The notes under the pieces were generated by a model. It saw nothing but the letters and a program-made list of their open reading frames with translations. It did no database searches and was not told where the DNA came from. Shown one piece after another: positions 26,302 through 33,616 of a stretch of DNA of 64,000 bases. Numbering within the stretch: the stretch's first letter is position 1; each line of letters begins with the position of its first letter. Position numbers and translations under genes: made by a program. Source of the stretch: an uncultured Clostridia bacterium (GTDB lineage: Bacteria > Bacillota > Clostridia > Christensenellales > UBA1242); the NCBI GenBank assembly GCA_934747885.1, contig CAKVHE010000002.1, forward strand, positions 124,001-188,000, in the 5' to 3' direction.

Positions 26302-26571
26302 ATGTTTATGAATATCCAACTGTTTGCTCACAAAAAGGGTGGCGGTTCGACCAAAAACGGTAGAGATAGTAACGCACAACGTTTGGGCGTTAAAGTTGCA
26401 GATGGTCAACACATCAACGCTGGTGGCATTATTGTTCGTCAACGCGGAACAAAAATACATCCAGGTACCAATGTTGGCATCGGTGACGACGACACTTTGT
26501 ATGCAAAAGCAACTGGTGTTGTTAAATTTGAAAGAGTTGGCAAAGACAAAAAGAAAGTCTCTGTTATGTAG
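26302..26571 (+). CDS. rpmA: 50S ribosomal protein L27 with Prp-cleavable extension
   Basis: The 89-residue L27 starts MFMNIQLFA followed by HKKGGGSTKNGRD. The LFA|H junction matches the known Prp cleavage motif, and the mature protein would begin at the histidine, placing its N-terminus at the peptidyl-transferase centre. The rest is canonical L27. Confidence 0.97.
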   Translation: MFMNIQLFAHKKGGGSTKNGRDSNAQRLGVKVADGQHINAGGIIVRQRGTKIHPGTNVGIGDDDTLYAKATGVVKFERVGKDKKKVSVM

Positions 26572-26581
26572 CTATATTCCG

Positions 26582-26745
26582 ACCGCTCGCGCGGTCGGCA
26601 CTATAATACGCACTTTTGCAGTCTTTTTGTTTAAAATACCCGAAACAGAACGCCCATGTAACAATACTATGGGCAACCTGTTTTGGGTATTTTAATTCAA
26701 AAATTCAAGCAAAATGCTATCAAGTGAGTTTAGAGTTTAAAAGAA
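26582..26745 (+). repeat. Dispersed structured repeat, copy 1
   Basis: The element starts with a GC-rich hairpin (GACCGC-TCGC-GCGGTC), then CGCACTTTTGCAGTC. A long stem follows (AAAATACCC-AAACAG with CTGTTT-GGGTATTTT), enclosing CCCAT...ATGGG around the loop GTAACAATACT. It ends with a tail like AAGTGAGTTTAGAGT. Related copies lie at 32025-32170 (minus), 32180-32246 (minus, partial) and 36047-36145. It sits between rpmA and the minigene before the second DGR-type target. Confidence 0.7.
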
Positions 26746-26759
26746 AAAATAGTTATAAA

Positions 26760-26803
26760 AAAATCTCGAAATGCCCCCAAAAACATTTTGAGATTTTTAT
26801 TTT
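26760..26803 (+). terminator. Terminator of the rplU operon, overlapping the next promoter
   Basis: AAATCTCGAAATG pairs with CATTTTGAGATTT and is followed by a T-rich run. Its 3' arm contains the TTGAGA -35 box of the next promoter. Confidence 0.65.
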
Positions 26804-26815
26804 ATGTTATATAAT
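26788..26815 (+). promoter_or_regulatory. Promoter of minigene 1 and DGR-type target 2
   Basis: TTGAGA (26788-26793) and TATAAT (26810-26815) have a 16-base spacer. Confidence 0.65.
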
Positions 26816-26871
26816 GTAGTTGTTAGTAACAAACTAACACCACCCAAAACTCAAAAAAGGAGGAAATCATA

Positions 26872-26952
26872 ATGGCAATAGTAAAAAGCGTAAAAGTGGC
26901 TAAAAGCCTTATAATTCCAGCAGTTTCATGGGGGGGGGGGGGCGCCATTTAG
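26872..26952 (+). CDS. Minigene with 13-G tract and downstream stem-loop (copy 1), possible -1 frameshift
   Basis: A perfect AAGGAGG precedes this ATG. Frame 0 encodes 26 residues, MAIVKSVKVAKSLIIPAVSW, then four glycines, AI and a stop. The glycines come from a run of 13 G (26930-26942). Eight bases later lies the stem-loop AGTCGCT-AAA-AGCGACT. A -1 shift in the G run would avoid the stop and add 31 codons ending at 27038 (RHLVAKSDWAN... to ...GNFVRYTR). Copy 2 at 36278 keeps the same layout. The function is unknown. It could be a leader peptide, a phase-variable gene or a small secreted peptide. Confidence 0.6.
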   Translation: MAIVKSVKVAKSLIIPAVSWGGGGAI

Positions 26953-27141
26953 TCGCTAAAAGCGACTGGGCAAACGCTAGTTCTAGGGCAGGAAATAACA
27001 ACCGAATAAATGGCAATTTTGTGCGTTATACGAGGTAAACGAAATAATCGTTTGCCCATTTTTGTGTTGCAAAAAAATGGCGAAGTAAAAAGTAATAGTT
27101 AATAGTGAAGAAGTAATCAATAAGGACAAGAGGAGAAACTT

Positions 27142-29031
27142 ATGAAAAAGAAAAACACAACAAAGACAAAGTTGGTGGCGACTATTGTTTCTATGGTGAG
27201 TGCATTATGTTTGCTTGCAGTGGGTGTGTTTGCAACACTTACTAATTTTCAAGTTGCAATTGCAAACCAACTTAATTTGGAGTTTAGTGCGGTAGAGGGT
27301 ACACTTTATGCAACTCGCTTGGGTGACGTTGCGGGCACTGACCGTACCACCAGCAAAGTGCTAAGTGAAAGTACTACGGCAACTGATTGGCTAAAAGTGT
27401 ATGATGGCGCCACCACTGAAGGTGTGCAAAGTGACGCGCTAACCAGCATACAAGAAAAGGTGGATTTTATCTCTAATGATAAGATTAAGGAAAAGGTTAA
27501 TGCGGGCAGCACAAGTATAGCAATAACTTACTACTTTTACTACACTTTACCAGAGAACGCTGTGGCAAATAATGTGGTTTTGACAGCACCAGCGGTAGCG
27601 GATAGCAATGTTGTGGTTACATACTCGTATGTAAAAGCCACCAGCGCGAGCCTACCAGCCTTCACTGATGCAACAACAATAGCAGACGGTGCAGTTATGA
27701 CCGTAAGCGGTGGTGAACATCTATTTATTAAAGCGGAAGCAAAGGTAGATTTAAGCAAGTCAGTAAAGATAGAAAACGCTGATTGGAGCTTTACCTTGGC
27801 GTTTGGCGTAAGCACATATAGCCTAAATGGTGATATATTAACTTTTAACGCCATAACTGGCGCGGAAACTTATGAAGTTTGGGCAAAGCAAACAACCACA
27901 AGTGGTACAGCGCTTTTGGCTCAAACAAGCGCAGTAGGTGATACCGACGACGCTCTTGGCACTTTGGTTAAAATTTTGGATAAAGATACAACTAGTGTAA
28001 ATCTAGCCGAAGCGTTGGGTGACTTTAATACGGCAAATTACAAGCTAACAGTTTTACCGAAAAATTCAAGTGACGCAGAAATAACAGGCAATCGTATTGT
28101 AGTGGATTATGCGCATACCAAAAAAGTTAAAGTTAGAGTAACCGATACGACAATAGGCGGCAACTACTACTATTATGTAGAACTGGGTGAATACCCACAA
28201 ACAGTAGTAGAAGACACGGCAACGCTTAGCGTCTTAAACGCCCTAGGCGATAGTGCCAAAACTGGTAGAACTTTTGTTGTAGGAGCAAGTGATGATGCTG
28301 CGCAAACCGCACACGAAGAATACACTTACAATGGCGCTAAATATGTAAAAGTGGCAAGTGCGGTGGTCTATGGCACTGATGCGCAATATAAATTTTCAAC
28401 TGGCACCCAAGCAACAAGTGGGAATACTTACTGGTTCAAGGTGGAACCAATAAAATGGTTTTTACTTGAAGCATATTCAACTACAAAAACTTCATATACT
28501 GGTTCAACTACCAATTTAAGGGTAATTAGTGAAAAATTGCTAACATCAAATGTAATGTTTAAAAAAGATGGTGGTGGAAATGATTGGGGAACTAGTAACA
28601 TACGAAGCTGGCTAAATAACACTTTTTACATCAGTGTGTTTAGCGCTAGTGATAAAGGCCACATTGTTAAAAATAAAACCAGATACTTTGGCACAGATCA
28701 ATATACTACCAAAGACGACTATACCACAACAACAGGTGGTAGTACCATCGAAGACAATGTGTGGCTAACAAGTTATTACGAAATGGGTAACACGTACTAT
28801 GGTGAAAACATGTATTTAAACAAAAACACACGCAAAGCGACGCCAACTGATTTTGCGGTTATTAATAAAGTATACATGAGCACAAATGGCTGCGGGTGGT
28901 ATTGGCTCCGCTCGGCTGGTGGCCTTGTTAACGGTGACTGTTCTGTTGGTCCTGACGGCAGCGTGAACAACCACCGCATTACTTACTATACTTACATCGG
29001 CCTTCGCCCGGCTTTAACAATTTCAATCTAG
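27142..29031 (+). CDS. Secreted DUF6273-type protein, second DGR-type target
   Basis: The 629-residue protein has a signal/anchor segment (about residues 10-33, ending LLAVGVFA), a conserved beta domain (to about 225), a fibronectin-like domain (about 233-330, TFNAITGAETYEVWAK), and a C-terminal domain from about 340 (YYYYVELGEYPQT) that ends with WLRSAGG, the variable stretch and GLRPAL. The last 40 codons switch to GC-rich codons (TGG CTC CGC TCG GCT), unlike the rest of the gene but like the template repeat. GAGGAG precedes the ATG. It is probably a displayed binding protein diversified, now or in the past, by the DGR. Confidence 0.8.
   Translation: MKKKNTTKTKLVATIVSMVSALCLLAVGVFATLTNFQVAIANQLNLEFSAVEGTLYATRLGDVAGTDRTTSKVLSESTTATDWLKVYDGATTEGVQSDALTSIQEKVDFISNDKIKEKVNAGSTSIAITYYFYYTLPENAVANNVVLTAPAVADSNVVVTYSYVKATSASLPAFTDATTIADGAVMTVSGGEHLFIKAEAKVDLSKSVKIENADWSFTLAFGVSTYSLNGDILTFNAITGAETYEVWAKQTTTSGTALLAQTSAVGDTDDALGTLVKILDKDTTSVNLAEALGDFNTANYKLTVLPKNSSDAEITGNRIVVDYAHTKKVKVRVTDTTIGGNYYYYVELGEYPQTVVEDTATLSVLNALGDSAKTGRTFVVGASDDAAQTAHEEYTYNGAKYVKVASAVVYGTDAQYKFSTGTQATSGNTYWFKVEPIKWFLLEAYSTTKTSYTGSTTNLRVISEKLLTSNVMFKKDGGGNDWGTSNIRSWLNNTFYISVFSASDKGHIVKNKTRYFGTDQYTTKDDYTTTTGGSTIEDNVWLTSYYEMGNTYYGENMYLNKNTRKATPTDFAVINKVYMSTNGCGWYWLRSAGGLVNGDCSVGPDGSVNNHRITYYTYIGLRPALTISI
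28903..29013 (+). repeat. DGR variable repeat 2 (diverged)
   Basis: It aligns codon for codon with the template repeat from TGGCTCCGCTCGGC to CCG GCT, with the same invariant codons (TGT, GTT, GGC AGC). About 18 differences are at template adenines, but about 21 are elsewhere. It is therefore either old, or written from another related template not in this window. It shares a 25-base identical 5' block with variable repeat 1 (28892-28916 and 38428-38452). Confidence 0.65.
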
Positions 29032-29055
29032 CACTAAGTTGTTCATATTTTTAAT

Positions 29056-29088
29056 CACCCAAGCCACCGTAATGCGGTGGCTTGGGTG
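29056..29088 (+). terminator. 14-bp hairpin behind DGR-type target 2
   Basis: CACCCAAGCCACCG-TAATG-CGGTGGCTTGGGTG lies 25 bases after the stop codon. It can act as a terminator, or as the post-VR hairpin known from DGR targets; the T run is weak. Confidence 0.6.
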
Positions 29089-29164
29089 TTGCTTATTTGC
29101 CACACACGCTCTGTATATTTTTCTTTATTTTTGGCAAACTAAGGCAAAACAGATGGAGAAAAAT

Positions 29165-30376
29165 ATGAATAGCGAAGAAAATTACAAAAATGTAAACGAA
29201 AAGTGGTATCACAAATTATCACGAAAAGCCAAAGAACAATGGCAGAAATTTAGGCAGAATAAATATTTTGAGCAAATTTTGGTTTGGTCGGGTTTGGGGC
29301 TAGTGTTTGTAGCATCAGTGGTAACCATTTTGTGCACCAAAACAACGGTTAATCAAGTAGAGCAGGAGCCTACAAAATATGATGTAACTCAAAATGCGGA
29401 TAGTCCGTATCCGGACAAAATGCTAGCGCCGTTTGTAGATATGGTGTCTTGGGTGGACACAACCAATAATTATAGCATAAATGGGGTGCCGGATCTTGGC
29501 AAAATTTATGACGATATTGGTTTGGATTATTTTAACTTGGGTTTTGTGCGCGTTAGCGATAGCAAACCGCTTGAAGATGATGGCACCATAAGGTGGTGTT
29601 GGGGTGGGTATTACAACCTTTCGCCAAAGGGTGATGATGGCACCCAATATGCAGGCATAAAGCGTAGCATTGCCAATTTGCGTTCGCGTGGTGGTGATGT
29701 TATTGTGTCGGTTGGCGGTCAACTTGGCAAGGCGCCTTGGGTTGTTTCGAGCAATGTGGACAAACTTGCGCAAATGTATTTGGAAATTATTGATGCCTAT
29801 GGCCTAAAGCGTATAGATTTGGATATTGAAGAAAGCAACCAAGGTTACGAAGTTAATTTGGCAAATGCCAAAGCAGTTAAAAAAGTGCAAGATCAAACCG
29901 AAGTGGAAGTTACTTTAACAATTCCTATTATGCCAAGTGGCTGGTCAAGCACGCAAGAAAATTTGATAAAAGCCTACTTGGAGTCGGGCGTTAAAGTTAA
30001 AATGGTAAACATTATGGCAATGTGCTATGGTGGTGGGCTATATTCTGGCGAAGACTATGGTGATGCGTCCATTCGCGCCATAGACAACGCGGCAGGGCAA
30101 TTGTCTTATTTATACAAAGAAGTATTAAACAAAACCGTTAGCGTGGAAGATGCCTACAAAATGCTTGGTGTTACCGTGGATATAGGTTATGAGAGTAGTT
30201 TATACCCAACCTTTACGGCGGAAATGACGCGAAAAGTGGCAGACTATGCAAACGAACGCAATTTGCAGATGTTTTCTTATTGGAGTATGAACCGTGATGC
30301 AAAGTTGCAATCAAACAAAGGCGTTAATTTTATGTACGAATTTTTTGATGCGTCACTAAATTTTTTAGAAAAATAG
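29165..30376 (+). CDS. Membrane-anchored GH18-like (chitinase-fold) protein
   Basis: The 403-residue protein has a charged N-terminal cytoplasmic stretch and a single membrane anchor at about residues 38-60. Its outside domain has family 18 glycoside hydrolase features: the SVGGQ strand (DVIVSVGGQLG), the catalytic-type motif RIDLDIEES with D218, D220 and E222, and a late YWSMNRD strand. It could cleave or bind beta-linked GlcNAc polymers such as chitin or peptidoglycan. I chose the ATG at 29165 because GGAG lies six bases upstream; earlier in-frame starts overlap the preceding hairpin. Confidence 0.75.
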   Translation: MNSEENYKNVNEKWYHKLSRKAKEQWQKFRQNKYFEQILVWSGLGLVFVASVVTILCTKTTVNQVEQEPTKYDVTQNADSPYPDKMLAPFVDMVSWVDTTNNYSINGVPDLGKIYDDIGLDYFNLGFVRVSDSKPLEDDGTIRWCWGGYYNLSPKGDDGTQYAGIKRSIANLRSRGGDVIVSVGGQLGKAPWVVSSNVDKLAQMYLEIIDAYGLKRIDLDIEESNQGYEVNLANAKAVKKVQDQTEVEVTLTIPIMPSGWSSTQENLIKAYLESGVKVKMVNIMAMCYGGGLYSGEDYGDASIRAIDNAAGQLSYLYKEVLNKTVSVEDAYKMLGVTVDIGYESSLYPTFTAEMTRKVADYANERNLQMFSYWSMNRDAKLQSNKGVNFMYEFFDASLNFLEK

Positions 30377-30428
30377 AAAAATTTTTCAAAAATGGCGTTT
30401 TTTAGGTGCAAAAAGGTTTTTCGTTTGT

Positions 30429-30434
30429 TATAAT
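30429..30434 (+). promoter_or_regulatory. -10 box of the acidic DUF2188-like gene
   Basis: TATAAT at 30429-30434; no clear -35 box is seen. Confidence 0.45.
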
Positions 30435-30467
30435 AGTTTTAACTAAAATAATAGGAACTTATGAAAA

Positions 30468-31646
30468 ATGGGATTATTTGGAAACAAGAATAACAACAAT
30501 CAAAACAACGTTTCACCGGAACTACAAGAACTTATGAAACAATTTAGCAATTTGCAAGATGACAACAGCGACCCTTTTGGCGAAGAAGTTGTGGACGAAC
30601 CATTTGCAAATGGTGTTAAATCAGGTGAAGTGACGGCGCAACATATTGAGGATAACTCAAAAACTTACGAAACCACACCGGAAGAAACCGAGCAGATTGA
30701 AGACTTTTTGACGGGCAAGCAACCGGAAAAAGTGGAAGAGAAAATTGAAGAACCTACCGAAGAGGTTGTTGATGAAGACACAGAAGACAATGCTGAAATT
30801 GTTGAGGAAAAACCGGAAGAAGAGATTGTAGAAGAGCCTACCGAAGAAGTGGTAGAAGACGGCGACGAGATTTTGGACGAGGACGAACTAGAAGATACTG
30901 ACGAAATTTTGGATGACGAGGTAGAAGAACCTACCGAGGCAATAACCGAACCAGAAAAAGAAACCGAAGAGAGTTTGTCGCCGGAAGAACAAGAGTTTTA
31001 TAATACCTTGCTTGCAAGATATGGATCAAAAAAACAAGCAGCAGAAGAACCTACTGATGTAACTGAACCAGAAGAGGTTGAAGAGCCGGAAGAGGACGAA
31101 ATTGTTCAACCAGACGATGATGTAGAAGAACCGGAAGAAGTGGTTGAGCCTAAACCTGTTAAAAAGGCACCAGCCCAAAAGCCTGCTACCAAAAAAGCAA
31201 AAACAACCACTAAAAAAGCTACAACCACTCGCGCAAAAAAGACTACTACCGAAACCAAAAAGCCAGCAAGAAAACGCAAAGTTGCAGTGGTGCCAGATTT
31301 GAGCGTTTACGAAACAACTGACGATGTTCAGGTAATAAACGGCGAAGAGTTTTATGGTCAAGTTATCACTTTTATGGCGCTTGATAACATAAAACAAGCA
31401 ACTTGGGAAGATGTGGTAAGGCGTAAAGGTCATGTAGATTACCACATGACTTCGGCACCAAACGGCGGTTGGTTTATTAAGCGCTCGGGAGTGCCAAACC
31501 CTTATGCTTATGCAAAACGCAAAGATGAAGCACTTAAACTTGCGCGCATTTACGCTGAACGCGAAAAAGCCGAACTAAAAGTTCATAACGAAAAAGGTAT
31601 TATTGAAAAATCTTATAGTTATGGAAGAGAGAAATTGAGAGGGTAG
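30468..31646 (+). CDS. Acidic, repeat-rich protein with a DUF2188-like C-terminal domain
   Basis: The 392-residue protein has three parts. A very acidic region (about 25-215) is built of EEPTEEVVED-like repeats. A basic lysine/threonine/alanine tract (about 225-268, KKAKTTTKKATTTRAKK) resembles histone-H1-like tails. The C-terminal domain (about 295-392) has HVDYHMTSAPNGGWFIKRSG and KDEALKLARIYAEREKAEL, typical of DUF2188. The basic tract and small domain suggest nucleic-acid binding, but this is an inference. The ATG at 30468 has AGGA 12 bases upstream. Confidence 0.65.
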   Translation: MGLFGNKNNNNQNNVSPELQELMKQFSNLQDDNSDPFGEEVVDEPFANGVKSGEVTAQHIEDNSKTYETTPEETEQIEDFLTGKQPEKVEEKIEEPTEEVVDEDTEDNAEIVEEKPEEEIVEEPTEEVVEDGDEILDEDELEDTDEILDDEVEEPTEAITEPEKETEESLSPEEQEFYNTLLARYGSKKQAAEEPTDVTEPEEVEEPEEDEIVQPDDDVEEPEEVVEPKPVKKAPAQKPATKKAKTTTKKATTTRAKKTTTETKKPARKRKVAVVPDLSVYETTDDVQVINGEEFYGQVITFMALDNIKQATWEDVVRRKGHVDYHMTSAPNGGWFIKRSGVPNPYAYAKRKDEALKLARIYAEREKAELKVHNEKGIIEKSYSYGREKLRG

Positions 31647-31815
31647 CGCTACGACTTGACCTTGTGGCTCATTTTGCAGTAGTCACTGCAAAACTACGCT
31701 TAGCGGTCAGTCTCCGCGCTTCTCGCGACCAAACGAAAACAGCACTCCATTCGGGGTGCTGTTTTGTCGCGACTTCTAAGGAACCTTAATAGAGTTTTCC
31801 CGCTAACGCTTTAAG
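31647..31815. ncRNA. Tandem structured RNA-like element, unit A
   Basis: The unit starts GCGCTACGACTTGACC, contains the hairpin TTTTGCAGT-AGTC-ACTGCAAAA and closes TGACC with GGTCA. After TCCGCGCTT comes a long hairpin (TCGCGAC-CAAACG-AAAACAGCACTCC...GGGTGCTGTTTTGTCGCGA). It ends with AACCTTAATAGAGTTTTCC. The same plan recurs in unit B with different but still paired stems. I show no strand because either direction can fold. I do not recognise the family. Confidence 0.65.
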
Positions 31816-31985
31816 GGTTGCGCTCCAACTTGGACTTTTGGCTTGCTTTAATGTGGTCACATCAAAGCGTCGCTTATAGTCCAGTTTCCGCGCTTATCAC
31901 CGCCAAACGAAAAACGGAAGCAAGTTCCGTTTTTGCGGTGACTTCGGGAGAACCTTAATAGAGTTTTCCCGCTTCGCTATAAGGA
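31816..31985. ncRNA. Tandem structured RNA-like element, unit B
   Basis: This unit follows the same plan as unit A. GGACT pairs with AGTCC around the hairpin CTTTAATGTG-GT-CACATCAAAG, then TCCGCGCTT. The long hairpin is CACCGC-CAAACG-AAAAACGGAA...TTCCGTTTTTGCGGTG. It ends with the same AACCTTAATAGAGTTTTCC. The unpaired segments CAAACG, CCGCGCTT and the tail are conserved, whereas the stems differ by compensating changes. Confidence 0.65.
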
Positions 31986-32024
31986 TACATATTTTTTATA
32001 TAATATATTTATCTATGTACTAAA

Positions 32025-32170
32025 CAAACTAAGAACTAACTTGCTAGCAATTTTGTTTAGATTTTTGAGATAAAAATGTTTTGACAGGTTGTCCATAGTA
32101 TTTTTACATGGACGTTCTGGCAAGACTTTTTTAGCCAAAAAGATAACAAAAGTGCGCATAAAAGAGCCGC
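32025..32170 (-). repeat. Dispersed structured repeat, copy 2
   Basis: On the minus strand it reads GCGCACTTTTGTTATC, then CCAGAACGTCCATGTAAAAA, TACTATGGACAACCTG and TCTCAAAAATCTAAACAAAA, ending near TTAGTTCTTAGT. It aligns end to end with copy 1. The inner stem is TCCAT...ATGGA here and CCCAT...ATGGG in copy 1, a compensatory change. Confidence 0.65.
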
Positions 32171-32179
32171 CCCACGAAA

Positions 32180-32246
32180 GTGGGGCGGAACAAAATCACG
32201 TTCTGTTTTGGGCATTTTAAACAAAAAGGCTGCAAAAGTGCGTCTA
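32180..32246 (-). repeat. Dispersed structured repeat, partial copy overlapping the end of glyA
   Basis: On the minus strand GACGCACTTTTGCAGCC, TTTTTGTTTAAAATGCCC and AAAACAGAACG match copy 1 closely, but the second arm is missing. A CCGCCCCAC-GAAA-GTGGGGCGG hairpin follows downstream and can act as glyA terminator. The first bases overlap the glyA stop codon. Confidence 0.6.
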
Positions 32247-33503
32247 GTCGTGCCGGCGGGTCGGTAGAGAGCCGGAACGAAATCTTTTCAGCAGATTGAG
32301 CACTTCGGCTTTGACTGGTTTTATGGCTTTTTCTTTTTCGGTGACGATGCGATAAATAAGTTTTGCAACTTGTTTCATATCGTCTTCTTTTAGACCAATG
32401 GTGGTAACGGCAGGGGTGCCAAGGCGAAGTCCGCTAGTTACTTTTGGAGGCAATGGATCGTTTGGTATTGCGTTCATGTTGGTGGTAATGTTTGCGCTAT
32501 GCAATAGTTCGCTCGCTTCTTTGCCAGTAATGTGGAAAGGTGTGAGGTCAACAAGTACCAAATGATTATCTGAGCCGCCCGAAATAATTCTAAAACCAAG
32601 TTTGGTTAGTTCGGTGGCGAGTGCTTGGTTGTTCTTTAAAATTTGTTTTTGGTATTCCTTAAATTCAGGTTTTAAGGCTTCGCCGAGTGCAACGGCTTTG
32701 CCGGCAATAACGTGTTCTAGTGGGCCGCCTTGGGTGCCAGGGAATACGGCGCTATCTATCTTTTTTGCCCATTCCGCTTTGCAAAGTATCATACCACCAC
32801 GAGGACCGCGCAAGGTTTTGTGAGTGGTGGTGGTTACAAAGTCGGCGTAAGGTACAGGAGATGGGTGTAAACCGGTTGCAACAAGACCGGCAATGTGGGC
32901 CATGTCTACCATAAGCAAGGCACCAACGCTATCGGCAATTTTGCGCAGGCGAGCAAAGTCGATGGTGCGAGAATAAGCGCTTGCACCGGCAACAATTAGT
33001 TTTGGGTGATGTTCTTTGGCTAGACGCTCAACTTCGTCATAGTCAATAAGTTCAGTTTCTGGGTTTAAGCCATAGCCGATGGCGTTAAAAAATTTACCAC
33101 TAATATTAACTTTGCTACCATGAGTAAGGTGTCCGCCGGCAGGCAAGTTCATTCCTAAAAAGGTGTCGCCCGGTTTCATACATGCCAAAAATACGGCAAG
33201 ATTGGCGCTTGCGCCGGAGTGAGGTTGAACATTTGCGTGTTCTGCTTTAAACAGTTTTTTGGCGCGTTCTATTGCCAAACTTTCAATAATGTCTACATTT
33301 TCGCAGCCGCAATAGTATCTTGCATTTGGATAGCCTTCGCTGTATTTGTTGGTCAAAACTGAGCCTACTGCTTGTAAAACGGCTTTGGATACAAAGTTTT
33401 CACTTGCAATAAGTTCCAAATGTTCTCTTTGGCGCTTTTCTTCTTTTTTTATTGCCGAATACACTTCTGGGTCGGCTTGTTTTAGGTTGGTCTTGCTTAT
33501 CAT
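32244..33503 (-). CDS. glyA: Serine hydroxymethyltransferase
   Basis: A 419-residue PLP enzyme with HSGASANLAVFLACMKPGD, the PLP-lysine motif TTTTHKTLRGPRGG near residue 228, and NAIPNDPLPP. It converts serine and tetrahydrofolate to glycine and 5,10-methylene-THF. The divergent neighbour is folD, the next step in one-carbon folate metabolism. The last residues (SLPTRRHD) are unusual for SHMT and coincide with the start of a dispersed repeat. AAAGGAGA precedes the ATG, and a TATAAT -10 box lies at about 33524-33535 on the minus strand. Confidence 0.97.
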   Translation of the reverse strand: MISKTNLKQADPEVYSAIKKEEKRQREHLELIASENFVSKAVLQAVGSVLTNKYSEGYPNARYYCGCENVDIIESLAIERAKKLFKAEHANVQPHSGASANLAVFLACMKPGDTFLGMNLPAGGHLTHGSKVNISGKFFNAIGYGLNPETELIDYDEVERLAKEHHPKLIVAGASAYSRTIDFARLRKIADSVGALLMVDMAHIAGLVATGLHPSPVPYADFVTTTTHKTLRGPRGGMILCKAEWAKKIDSAVFPGTQGGPLEHVIAGKAVALGEALKPEFKEYQKQILKNNQALATELTKLGFRIISGGSDNHLVLVDLTPFHITGKEASELLHSANITTNMNAIPNDPLPPKVTSGLRLGTPAVTTIGLKEDDMKQVAKLIYRIVTEKEKAIKPVKAEVLNLLKRFRSGSLPTRRHD

Positions 33504-33603
33504 TTGGTATCTCCTTTTAGGTTGTTTTGCCTATTATACCACATTTTCACCAAAAGTGTTAATAAAAAACGACCTTTTGGGTTGCTATTTTTTTTGTTAT
33601 GGA

Positions 33604-33609
33604 TATAAT
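33604..33609 (+). promoter_or_regulatory. -10 element of leaderless folD
   Basis: TATAAT (33604-33609) ends seven bases before the folD ATG at 33617, with no Shine-Dalgarno between. Confidence 0.6.
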
Positions 33610-33616
33610 TTAAGTT

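Noticed and set aside
30461..30493. Ten-codon frame starting at the ATG at 30461
   Set aside because: It overlaps the start of the acidic DUF2188-like gene in another frame and is too short to support as a gene, though it might act as an upstream start that tunes translation.
31647..31985. Tandem glycine or tetrahydrofolate riboswitch linked to glyA
   Set aside because: The elements lie downstream, not upstream, of glyA, and I see none of the conserved core sequences of these riboswitches.
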